From Lamellibrachia columna (Eukaryota; Annelida; Polychaeta; Sabellida; Siboglinidae), in contig OY759274.1 of NCBI GenBank assembly GCA_963662155.1, forward strand, positions 46,237,565 through 46,301,564: a stretch of 64,000 nucleotides of DNA, written 5' to 3'. Position numbers and translations under genes: made by a program. Shown here one piece after another: positions 55,103-63,500 of the stretch; position 1 is the first letter of the stretch; every line of letters starts with the position of its first letter. The notes under the pieces are model-generated. The model was not told the DNA's origin and ran no database searches. It saw only the letters and a program-made list of their open reading frames with translations.

Positions 55103-55141
<39 letters not shown>
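55102..55141. repeat. (CA)n(TA)n microsatellite
   Basis: About eleven CA units run directly into about nine TA units, inside the hAT-like element. Confidence 0.95.
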
Positions 55142-55320
55142 CAGGTTTGCCATAAAAAACTTTTAAATGGCATCCAGCCATTTCATATGTACTTTCTGCT
55201 GCGACTGGATTTTTGCTAACAAAACCAGACATTTTGGACAGCCCTGGACAGTTGGGTCATTAATCCGAGTTTTGAGCAGTTTCCAATTGCAATTGTGGAA
55301 GAAGCCAGTGAGATTAGGAC

Positions 55321-55352
55321 CTGGACATGTTAGGACCTGGACATGTTAGGAC
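55321..55352. repeat. Two exact tandem copies of a 16-bp unit
   Basis: CTGGACATGTTAGGAC occurs at 55,321-55,336 and 55,337-55,352, preceded by half a copy. It is a small local slippage duplication inside the hAT-like element. Confidence 0.9.
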
Positions 55353-55625
55353 AATTGAGGATATTTGAAATTTACCATGGAGAGTTGGAGTGACTCCATT
55401 TTCCTATAAAACTGGATGCACAAGCCAGAGTTGTCAGAATTCACTTAAAACTTCACCATGGAAATTACTACTAGCATCTGAGAAGGTCAGAAGCTATGTT
55501 TTGAGTGTCATTCCTACACCAAGAAGGGGGACCAACAAGATTACTCTTCAATGGGAGTGAAGCCAGCGTCGATCCTGATCATGCAAGGGTGCTGTGGTCA
55601 CTGATCTGATCTCCAGATCCAGAAT

Positions 55626-55874
55626 GTGATCAACAAGACTGCCTGCAACCATGATGGTGACACGGCACAGATAGAAGCTGCCAATGTCCGTGAGGACCTG
55701 AAAACTAAGGCAGCTAATACCAGGGGCACTCCAAACCACTGTTTGTGGAAGCATCACCCCAAGAACCCATCTTCCACCACTGATCTGACTATCAATGATA
55801 CCTGGAAGACAACTGGTGACAAGATCATCTCATACACACTCCAGGGGATAGGCAATTGCATTAGGCTAAAGTGA
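55626..55874 (+). pseudogene. Short open frame, possible tail of a FLYWCH-type zinc-finger protein
   Basis: The 82-codon frame contains CNHDGDTAQIEAANVRED, then LKTKAANTRGTP. A His or Cys-His pair followed by an IEA...V...LK.KA..TR.TP stretch resembles, from memory, the end of FLYWCH zinc fingers and the helix after them in invertebrate FLYWCH and MULE-related proteins. The upstream part of such a domain (Tyr/Trp/Cys residues) is not readable in this frame, and the frame stops at 55,872-55,874. It lies inside the nested hAT-like element and may be a captured host or transposon fragment. It could also be a chance open frame. Confidence 0.3.
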
Positions 55875-56739
55875 CTTCGACTTGTCATTGAATGTTATGT
55901 TATTGTAGTAATAATGATAAAACTGCAAACTGATTTTCACTTGTCAACTATCATAGAAATAAGGGGCAGATGTCCGGGGGGGGGAGCAAATATACTAGGA
56001 GGCAGATTTATATCGCTATCAGTTGTGGTGTCATTGGTATTTCATCAAATTTACTGGAAAGTTTGAGTCTTCAACATCGTAATCTCCAACATGTATTCTC
56101 CATGGGGACATTTTTAATTACTACAAAGGGCAAACCCTACAGCCACATGTAACAGCATTGTACAGGTGACCAGTGACATGTTTAGTATGGGAAACTTGTG
56201 GGCTGAACATTAGGCTTGGATAAACAAGGGGCTGCATTCAAGTGGGGCAGGCTTCCTCTCTCACACAAAGGGAATGAGCAGGCAGGTGCCCTTAATTGGC
56301 AATCTCTGTAAATAAACATTGTACACTGAGAAAGAAAATGAGGCTTGAATGGTCTGATTTGGGTTTTACTGTCTGTTACAGTAACTTAGTATTTCTTTTT
56401 GATGCAAATGCTTGATTATATTGTTCTTGGTCACAATGTTTCAATACCAGAGTAGACAGTGTCTATGCTGTAATGTTGACAACTTCCTGGCTGTTACCAG
56501 ATTCAGGGTGACATGCTAATAGCAGACAAATATGATTTTAAAAGTAATATAAGTAAATATAAGGGTAAATATTAACAGTATCAAGTCAATAATTCCAACA
56601 AAATCAATGCCAATTCCCCCCAAAAAAATTTTTGAAACAAAACAATTCCAATAAAAAAAAATTGTTGAAGTCAATTCCAATTCTGGAACTGGAATTGATG
56701 GTCAGTTCCAATTCCGGAATGGAATTGACCACATGCCTG

Positions 56740-56747
56740 AAGTATAT
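56740..56747. repeat. 8-bp target-site duplication of the hAT-like element, right
   Basis: AAGTATAT is identical to 54,898-54,905. Confidence 0.88.
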
Positions 56748-57481
56748 TCATGACAATATCTTGTCTCTGTGTACTACAGCAACAGTCATGAACAGTATAA
56801 TTGAATTGAAACAAGCTTATGTCTGTGGGGCTTTTGTCGGGAGGGGCTTTTGTCCATGCACCATACTATCTAGCAGATGCTTTCAGTATAACACCTAATA
56901 ATTATATATATATATTTACATATGTATATATATATATATATATACAGCATTTATAAGGTAAAGATGTCACAAGCATAGATCTGCATTTGGTCCAGTAACA
57001 ATATTTATGCATTATGTTATCTAAATCGAGTGTCAGATATAAAATAAGGAACCCCATAGAAAGTGTACCTATGGGTCCATATTTTGTTATGGAATTTGGA
57101 CCCCTTATAGAATTTTGACCTCCCTGGCCCATTGAAAAAAGTGCAATGTTGATTAGATAATATAATGCACTTTGGAGCTAGGATGCTACAATTTTGGTTA
57201 CATGCGTTTGGTTATGTTACCAGTGGCATTCGTCAAACTGACCAAACAGATTCATTAAAAACATTAAGAGATCAGTGATCATTGGTTGAATTAACATGGC
57301 TCCATAGGGAAAATGCTTTTCCCTGTGGTTGATTACTTTATACATTCTATATGACACTGGCACTCTTATATTCTAAAAATAATAGATACAAGAGAAAGTT
57401 TCTCACATTGTGATTCATTTTTATTATGCAAAAGATGAATTTTGTAAAATTTTCAAGTCACTGTATGTGTAATCTTTTCAG
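56748..57481. other. Non-coding stretch with TA-rich microsatellite, possible intron end
   Basis: A TA-rich simple repeat fills about 56,900-56,945. The rest is AT-rich with no recognised gene. It ends in TAATCTTTTCAG, a good 3' splice acceptor at 57,480/57,481, just before the decayed exon at 57,482. Confidence 0.6.
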
Positions 57482-57900
57482 ATGAAGGATTCACCATTGG
57501 TTCGTACAAGTACAGGTAATAGTTTTGAAGCATCCAGCGCTACGGGGTGATGCCGTCAATCTTTACATTACGGATGTCACCTTTAGTGCCATCACTGCTA
57601 CTACTGCTGTGGCACCACATACAACTGATGCTGAAATGCAAATCGATCCGGTAACGATATTTCAAGTGCGACACTTCGCGAATACTGCTGTAGTCACGGA
57701 TGACATTATTGCACCAATGAACGTTGATCATGACTACTCCTATGTGAAGCTTCCATCAGATTCAGTGAGAATAAAGACATTGGTGCAGATGATGCACACT
57801 ATGTGATAACAGCGACATAACCGAGGGTGACTCAAGCAGCTCCGACACCTATGAGAAAGAGAAGAAGTTTGTCATTCGTGAGAAAAACTTATGTCACTTT
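57482..57900 (+). pseudogene. Decayed exon, probably part of the transposon's own protein
   Basis: After the TTTTCAG acceptor the frame reads MKDSPLVRTSTGNSFEASS and stops at 57,548. A second frame is open for 93 codons (57,525-57,806) and includes DAEMQIDPVTIFQVRHF. A third reads DNSDITEGDSSSSDTYEK, then KEKKFVIREKNL near 57,805-57,885. The three frames look like one exon broken by at least two or three small indels. The acidic/serine run followed by KKFVI-x-E-x-x-L recalls, from memory, the region before the cysteine-rich part of THAP/Kolobok-like metazoan proteins (KK[FY]IVFE-x-x-L). This is a family resemblance only. The catalytic core that should follow is absent; the sequence passes into a minisatellite. 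The alternative is an unrelated captured exon. Confidence 0.45.
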
Positions 57901-57904
57901 TCTG

Positions 57905-58350
57905 CACCAGTCAGAATAAGTAGTGTATTGGTGTATATTTAGTGCCAGTAGTGTATTGGAACAAATGGTTGGTGTGCAAGTACTATCAGTCAGAACAAGT
58001 AGTGTATTGATACATATGATTGGTGTATATTTACTGTCAGTACAAGTAGTGTATTTGGTAGAGAACGAGACGCTTGGTTTACATTTGCTGTCGGTAGGAA
58101 CAAGTAGTAGATTCAGTCAGAACAAGTAGTATATTGGATACACATGATTGGTGTACATTTACTGTCAGAAGAAGTAGTGAAATGGTGCAGATTCCAGAAT
58201 GAGATCATTGGTGTACATTTACTGTTGGTAGTAACAAGTAGTGTATTGGTATGCATGATTGGTGTGCGTTTACTGTCAGTCAGAACAAATAATATTGTTA
58301 CACGATTGGTGTACATTTACTGTCCAATCAAAACAAGTAGTCTATTGCCA
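57905..58350. repeat. Degenerate minisatellite, about eight copies of a ~50-60 bp unit
   Basis: The core ATTGGTGTACATTTACTGTCAG followed by AACAAGTAGTGTATTGG recurs with variation. Copies of GTGTAC/GTGTAT lie at about 57,931, 57,972, 58,023, 58,077, 58,151, 58,211, 58,262 and 58,309. Spacing is irregular (about 41-74 bp). Short open frames here repeat IGVHLL-type peptides but are by-products of the repeat. Confidence 0.75.
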
Positions 58351-58832
58351 TTGGTACAGATGATGATGGTGAAACAGTTAAAATGCCTTGGCTTATAAAG
58401 ATTAATTATTTCCTAAGCTAAACTACCAGTATATTTGATATGTTGTGGCATAATAATGATGTGTGTAGCTGTGATATCCCTGTTCCAGGTTGTATTTCCC
58501 GGTGGTAGAAGTCACTGTTTTTAGTCAATGTTTAGTCTTGGTTTTAGACGTTCTAGTTAGCCTTATTTCTTTGGTAATTGTTTTTCTATGTGAATAAACT
58601 GTTGATATATTTTATGTTGGTCTCAATATAAATGAAATTGTGTGTAGTGACATGCAAGATGGTGCAGGTAACATTTTGTTGACAGAAGTGGGATATGGAT
58701 AAGAAGGCATTCACATCATTCAGTTATTAATATTTTAGTGGGAATTGTTGTAGTTTTCCAGGTTGTTTTTCGACCTGCTGCATACTGTGGGTGCCTCACA
58801 ATTTGTCTATATCAGACTATCAGTACACTCAC
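58351..58832. other. Non-coding stretch, no gene recognised
   Basis: AT-rich sequence with an AATAAA at 58,593-58,598 on the + strand. It could be a polyadenylation signal for the decayed + strand gene, but nothing else supports that. Confidence 0.45.
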
Positions 58833-58949
58833 CTGTGTCAGGTCAATCTCCATAGCTAAACTTTCCATCAATTCAATTCGGTTCAGAATAGACATCACAG
58901 ATCCTTCCCACATCGCAGGATGGGATTACTTGTCTTGCCTTTCCTGAGC
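58833..58949 (-). pseudogene. Possible internal exon on the - strand (117 bp)
   Basis: On the - strand the segment is bounded by TTATATTTCAG (acceptor) and ACACAG|GTGAGTGT (strong donor). Its length is a multiple of three (39 codons). Each frame has at least one stop. The first frame is open after codon 8 and reads MSILNRIELMESLAMEIDL; the third frame reads SGKARQVIPSCDVGRICDVY before its stop. The splice sites look real, but the product is not recognised and the exon looks frameshifted. It may belong with the upstream - strand segment at 59,496-60,049. A chance pair of splice-like signals is possible. Confidence 0.3.
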
Positions 58950-59495
58950 CTGAAATATAATTTGTCAGGGTTAGTTGATAGCACTAATTCCATAATTACC
59001 ATAATAGTTGCAAAACTGTGAACATTACATATACTGTCAGTAGTTAATTATTGTTATTTAAATGATTACATTGCACCAAACAACAAGGTGTTGTGGTGTG
59101 CTACAGAGAGGGGTGATTACAAGTACGAATATTAATGTAATCATGATTACAGTAATTATTGCAATCACAATTACTAATGTAGTCATGATTACAATCATTA
59201 TTACAATCACGATTACGGTAACATTTAAGAATATATATATATATATTCACATAATGAATTAAATAAACCCTCATGTTATTATTGTCATCAATGTTATTCA
59301 ACACAAAATCAAACACAATATTAAAATACAGTCATGGTACACTTCATTAGATTAGATACAAAATAAAGAGAAAAGCCTACTTGCATTGCCATTGTAGTTC
59401 GGACCTCGCCCTCGGGCTAGGTAAAAGAAATATGCAGAAAAAATATGATTATTAAAATGGCAATGATATTATGATTCGATAATTGAATTACTGAC
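58950..59495. other. Non-coding stretch with ATTAC-rich degenerate repeat
   Basis: 59,113-59,225 is built from variants of ATGATTACAAT and its complement, and includes the perfect palindrome TGTAATCATGATTACA at 59,136-59,151. A short TA run follows at 59,231-59,246. No gene is recognised. If the flanking - strand exons are real, this is their intron. Confidence 0.6.
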
Positions 59496-60049
59496 CTGCT
59501 AGCTGTAGGGCGAATCAATGAGTCGGCACGCAAATCATGCAATGACAGCAGACCAACATCTAGCACCGCTCTGTTTGTGCATATCAATACAAAATCATCG
59601 TCTTCGCCTTCGTACGATGATGCAAGCACCAACGCGGTCGGGCACACGGTGCTGCATAGCCATAACCATAGCCTATAGCCCTAGGCATGGTAGCTTCCTC
59701 GGCGCAGCATGATGACTCAACGTAAACGTGCGCAGACATCGGGACGCAATTTCCACAGGTTCAACACATTACCTAATCGTCGACAGTCAAAGCGCTGTTG
59801 TAATTTTTCCTGAATCCAACGTCATCAAAGTCAAAGCCTGCAGGCGAAGCCGACCTGGAGTCTGGAGCGTGACTCGCACACTCGGTGACACTTTACGACT
59901 GTCAACGGTTGTTTCCGTGTGGCCTGTCGAACTAGACTCTTCGTCTGTGGTTTCCATTTCTCCAAAGATAGACAACTATTACGGAAGTTCAGTAAACCAC
60001 TAATCGCTAGTAGCAGATCTGGTAAAACTGTCACAAGCGATGCATCCAT
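59496..60049 (-). pseudogene. Possible first exon of a - strand gene, frameshifted
   Basis: On the - strand an ATG at 60,049 sits in the favourable context ACAAGATGG. The frame it opens stops at 59,831. A second frame from 59,975 reads METTDEESSSTGHTETT, then VSPSVRVTLQTP; a third then reads GFDFDDVGFRKNYNSAL. The segment ends in AGCTAGCAG|GTCAGT, a good donor, at 59,496/59,495. The sequence is richer in CpG than its surroundings. The product is not recognised. The pattern fits an acidic-rich N-terminal exon with one or two frameshifts, inside the right part of the Kolobok-like element. A chance reading is possible. Confidence 0.3.
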
Positions 60050-60503
60050 CTTGTCAACAAGTAAAAAATAGTTCCGGTATTCCGTTATCGCATATTCTCG
60101 TTGGTTAGCGTCTCGTGTGTTCGAGAAGTGTGGCGTTTTCCACGATTTTTTGCGTGTTTTGTTGTAATTTCTTCAACTTTTTTTATTTGGAACGAACAAA
60201 AACGCTATTTTGTTGACGTGTGTAAACACTTGTATATATAACAGAGACCCATATCTTTTTTTTCGCTCCAGAATGTCTATTTACGAAATAAATCGCAAAA
60301 AATCGAAAATTTACATTGATTAGATATACGCGACTCAAACCACTCGTTTCGACAACAAGATGGCGATACGCAGTGATGTATTTTGTCGATTTTTGTCTCG
60401 AACAAAATCAGTTTTTCAGTTTATCTCATAAATTAGCAGGTATCTGTCACCATTAATGCATAGTTAGATAATATATATTTAAATATACGGCATAACACAA
60501 AAT
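60050..60503. other. Right subterminal region of the transposon, no gene recognised
   Basis: AT-rich sequence with a TATATATAA at about 60,233-60,241 and the inverted subterminal modules at 60,333-60,365. No coding frame of note. Confidence 0.6.
60333..60365 (-). repeat. Right subterminal inverted modules
   Basis: On the - strand CGCCATCTTG (60,356-60,365) is followed after 10 bases by GAGTGGTTTGAGT (60,333-60,345). The second block is identical over 13 bases to the left-end copy, and the first matches at 9 of 10. The modules lie 153 bp inside the right tip, close to the 143 bp on the left. Confidence 0.65.
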
Positions 60504-60518
60504 TGCTTCAGTTCCCCT
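60504..60518 (-). repeat. Terminal inverted repeat, right
   Basis: Read inward on the - strand this is AGGGGAACTGAAGCA. It pairs with the left end as described there. Confidence 0.85.
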
Positions 60519-60522
60519 TTAA
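60519..60522. repeat. Target-site duplication TTAA, right copy
   Basis: Together with TGTC at 60,523-60,526 it completes the monomer broken at 53,302. Confidence 0.92.
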
Positions 60523-63500
60523 TGTCAACTAGTTCATCTAGCGTCTACTCGACAACGACTATTAATGTCAACTAGTTCGTGTAGTGTCTACTCGACAACG
60601 ACTATTAATGTCAACTAGTTCGTCTAGCGTCTACTCGACAAAGACTATTAAGGTCAACTAGTTCGTGTAGCGTCTACTCGGCAACGACTATTAATGTCAA
60701 CTAGTTCGTCTATCCTCTACTCGACAACTACTATTAATGTCAACTAGTTCGTATAGTGTCTACTCGACAACGACAATTAATGTCAACTAGTTCGTCTAGC
60801 GTGTACTCGTCAACGACTATTAATGTCAACTAGTTCGTCTAGCGTGTACTCGACAACTACTATTAATGTCAACTAGTTCGTCTCGCGTCTACTCGACAAC
60901 GACTATTAATATCAACTGTTTCGTCTCGCATGCACTCGACAACGACTATTAATGTCAACTAGTTCGTCTAGCGTCTACTCGACAACTACTATTAATGTCA
61001 ATTAGTTCGTCTAGCGTCTACTCGACAACGACTGTTAATGTCAACTAGTTCGTCTCGCGGCTACTCGACAACGACTACTAATGTTAACTAGTTCGTCTAG
61101 CGTCTACTCGACAACGACTATTAATGTCAACTAGTTCGTCTAGCGTCTACTCGACAACGACTATTAATGTCAACTAGTTCGTCTATCCTCTACTCGACAA
61201 CGACTATTAATGTAAACTAGTTCGTCTAGCCTCTACTCGACAACGACTATTAATGTCAACTAGTTCGTCTAGCGTCTACTCGACAACGACTATTAATATC
61301 AACTAGTTCGTCTAGCTTCTACTCGACAACGACTATTAATGTCAATTAGTTCGTCTAGCGTCTACTCGTCAACGACTATTAATGTCAACTAGTTCTTCTC
61401 GCGTCTAGTCGACAAATACTATTAATGTCAAATAGTTCGTCTATAGTCTACTCGTCAACGACTATTAATTTCAACTATTTCGTCTTGTGTCTACTCGACA
61501 GCTACTATTAATGTCAATTAGTTCGTCTAGCGTCTACTCGACAACGACTGTTAATGTCAACTAGCTCGTCTAGCGGCTACTCGACAACGACTGTTAATGT
61601 CAACTAGTTCGTCTAGAGGCTACTAGACAACGACTGTTAATGTCAACTAGTTCGTCTAGCGGCTACTCGACAACGACTGTTAATGCCAACTAGTTCGTCT
61701 AGCGTCTATTCGACAACGACTATTAATGTCAACTAGTTCGTCTAACTTCTACTCGACAACGACTATTAATGTCAACTAGTTCGTCTAGCGTCTACTCGAC
61801 AACGACTATTAATATCAACTAGTTCGTCTAGCGTCTACTCGACAATGACTATTAATGTCAACTAGTTCGTCTAGAGTCTACTCGTAAACGACTATTAATG
61901 TCATCTAGTTCGTCTAACGTCTACTCGTCAACGACTATTAATGACAACTAGTTCGTCTAGCGTCTACTCGACAACGACCATTAATGTTAACTAATTCGTC
62001 TAGCGTCTACTCGTCAACGACTATTAATGTCAACTAGTTCATCTAGCGTCTACTCGACAACGACTATTAATGTCAACTAGTTCGTGTAGTGTCTACTCGA
62101 AAACGACAATTAATGTCAACTAGTTCGTCTAGCAACTACTCGACAACGACTATTAATGTCAACTAGTTCGTGTAGCGTCTACTCGGCAACGACTATTAAT
62201 GTCAACTAGTTCGTCTATCCTCTACTCGACAACTACTATTAGTATCAACTAGTTCGTCTCGCGTCTACTCGACAACGACTATTAATGTCAACTAGTTCGT
62301 GTAGTTTCTACTCGACAACGACTATTAATGTCAACTAGTTGATCTAGCGTCTACTCGACAACTACTATTAATGTTAACTAGTTCGTCTCGCGTCTACTCG
62401 ACAACGACTATTATTGTCAAATAGTTCGTCTCGCGTCCACTCGACAACGACTATTAATATCAAATAGTTCGTCTAGCGACTACTCGACAACTACTATAAA
62501 TTTCAACAAGTTCGTGTAGCGTCTACTCGACAACGACTGTTAATGTCAACTAGTTCGTCTAGCGCCTACTCGACAACGACTATTAATGTCAACTAGTTCT
62601 TCTATCCTCTACTCGACAACGACTATTAATGTCAACTAGTTCGTCTAGCGTCTACTCGACAACGATTATTAATGTCAACTAGTTCGTCTACCGTCTACTC
62701 GACAATGACTATTAATATCAACTAGTTCGTCTAGCGTCTACTCGAAAACTAGTATTAATGTCAACTAGTTCGTCTCGCGTCTACTCGTCAATGACTATTA
62801 ATGTCAACTAGTTCGTCTAGCCTCTACTCGACAACGACTATTAATGTCAACTAGTTCGTCTAGCGTCTACTCGACATAGACTATTAATGTCAACTAGTTC
62901 GTGGAGCGTCTACTCGGCAACGACTATTAATGTCAACTAGTTCGTCTATCCTCTACTCGACAACTACTATTAATGTCAACTAGTTCGTATAGTGTCTACT
63001 CGACAACGACAATTAATGTCAACTAGTTCGTCTAGCGTGTACTCGTCAACGACTATTAATGTCAACTAGTTCGTCTAGCGCCTACTCGACAACGACTATT
63101 AATGTCAACTAGTTCTTCTATCCTCTACTCGAAAACGACTATTAATGTCAACTAGTTCGTCTAGCGTCTACTCGACAACGATTATTAATGTCAACTAGTT
63201 CGTCTACCGTCTACTCGACAACGACTATTAATATCAACTAGTTCGTCTAGCGTCTACTCGAAAACTAGTATTAATGTCAACTAGTTCGTCTCGCGTCTAC
63301 TCGTCAATGACTATTAATGTCAACTAGTTCGTCTAGCCTCTACTCGACAACGACTATTAATGTCAACTAGTTCGTCTAGCATCTACTCGACAAAGACTAT
63401 TAATGTCAACTAGTTCGTGGAGCGTCTACTCGGCAACGACTATTAATATCAACTAGTTCGTCTATCCTCTACTCGACAACTACTATTAATGTCAACTAGT

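Larger units (their letters stand above)
54906..56739. mobile_element. Nested hAT-like DNA transposon, 1,834 bp, non-autonomous
   Basis: The ends are 18-bp inverted repeats: CAGGCATGGGGTCAATTC at 54,906-54,923, and 56,722-56,739, which reads CAGGCATGTGGTCAATTC on the other strand (17 of 18). The element is flanked by a perfect 8-bp direct repeat AAGTATAT at 54,898-54,905 and 56,740-56,747. An 8-bp target duplication and CAGG termini are hallmarks of the hAT superfamily. Both subterminal regions carry many CAATTCC motifs (four or more each in about 120 bp), as expected for transposase-binding repeats. No hAT transposase is visible. The interior holds a possible FLYWCH-type fragment and a CA/TA microsatellite. 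Confidence 0.88.
53303..60518. mobile_element. Kolobok/T2-like DNA transposon, 7.2 kb, apparently non-autonomous
   Basis: The element interrupts one satellite monomer exactly at its TTAA. TTAA is present at 53,299-53,302 and 60,519-60,522, and removing the element plus one TTAA restores an intact monomer. Read inward, the left end is AGGGGGGGTGAAGCA and the right end AGGGGAACTGAAGCA (12 of 15 match). With the target site, both ends read TTAAAGGGG, which fits the TTAAAGGRR terminal motif I recall for the T2/Kolobok superfamily. Inside is a decayed THAP domain on the + strand; Kolobok transposases are known to carry THAP zinc fingers. A hAT-like element is nested within. I found no intact transposase core. 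piggyBac also duplicates TTAA, but its ends begin CCC and it has no THAP domain. Confidence 0.85.

Noticed and set aside
56902..57132. - strand 76-codon open frame
   Set aside because: Its end is translated TA microsatellite (IYIYIY) and it has no recognisable domain or start context.
58113..58398. Repeat-peptide genes in the minisatellite
   Set aside because: Frames on both strands owe their length to the repeat unit and are irregularly broken.
59062..59316. Open frames on both strands over the ATTAC repeat
   Set aside because: The peptides are alternating I/T/V or N/C/D runs produced by the simple repeat.
53303..60518. piggyBac element
   Set aside because: It shares the TTAA duplication, but the tips read AGGGG inward rather than CCC, and the coding remnant is a THAP domain, which piggyBac transposases lack.
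53303..60518. P element, because of the THAP domain
   Set aside because: P elements make 8-bp target duplications; this insertion has a TTAA duplication and no P-type ends.
53303..60518. tRNA, rRNA or other structured RNA genes
   Set aside because: No cloverleaf, A/B box pair or conserved rRNA stretch was recognised in the only non-satellite segment.
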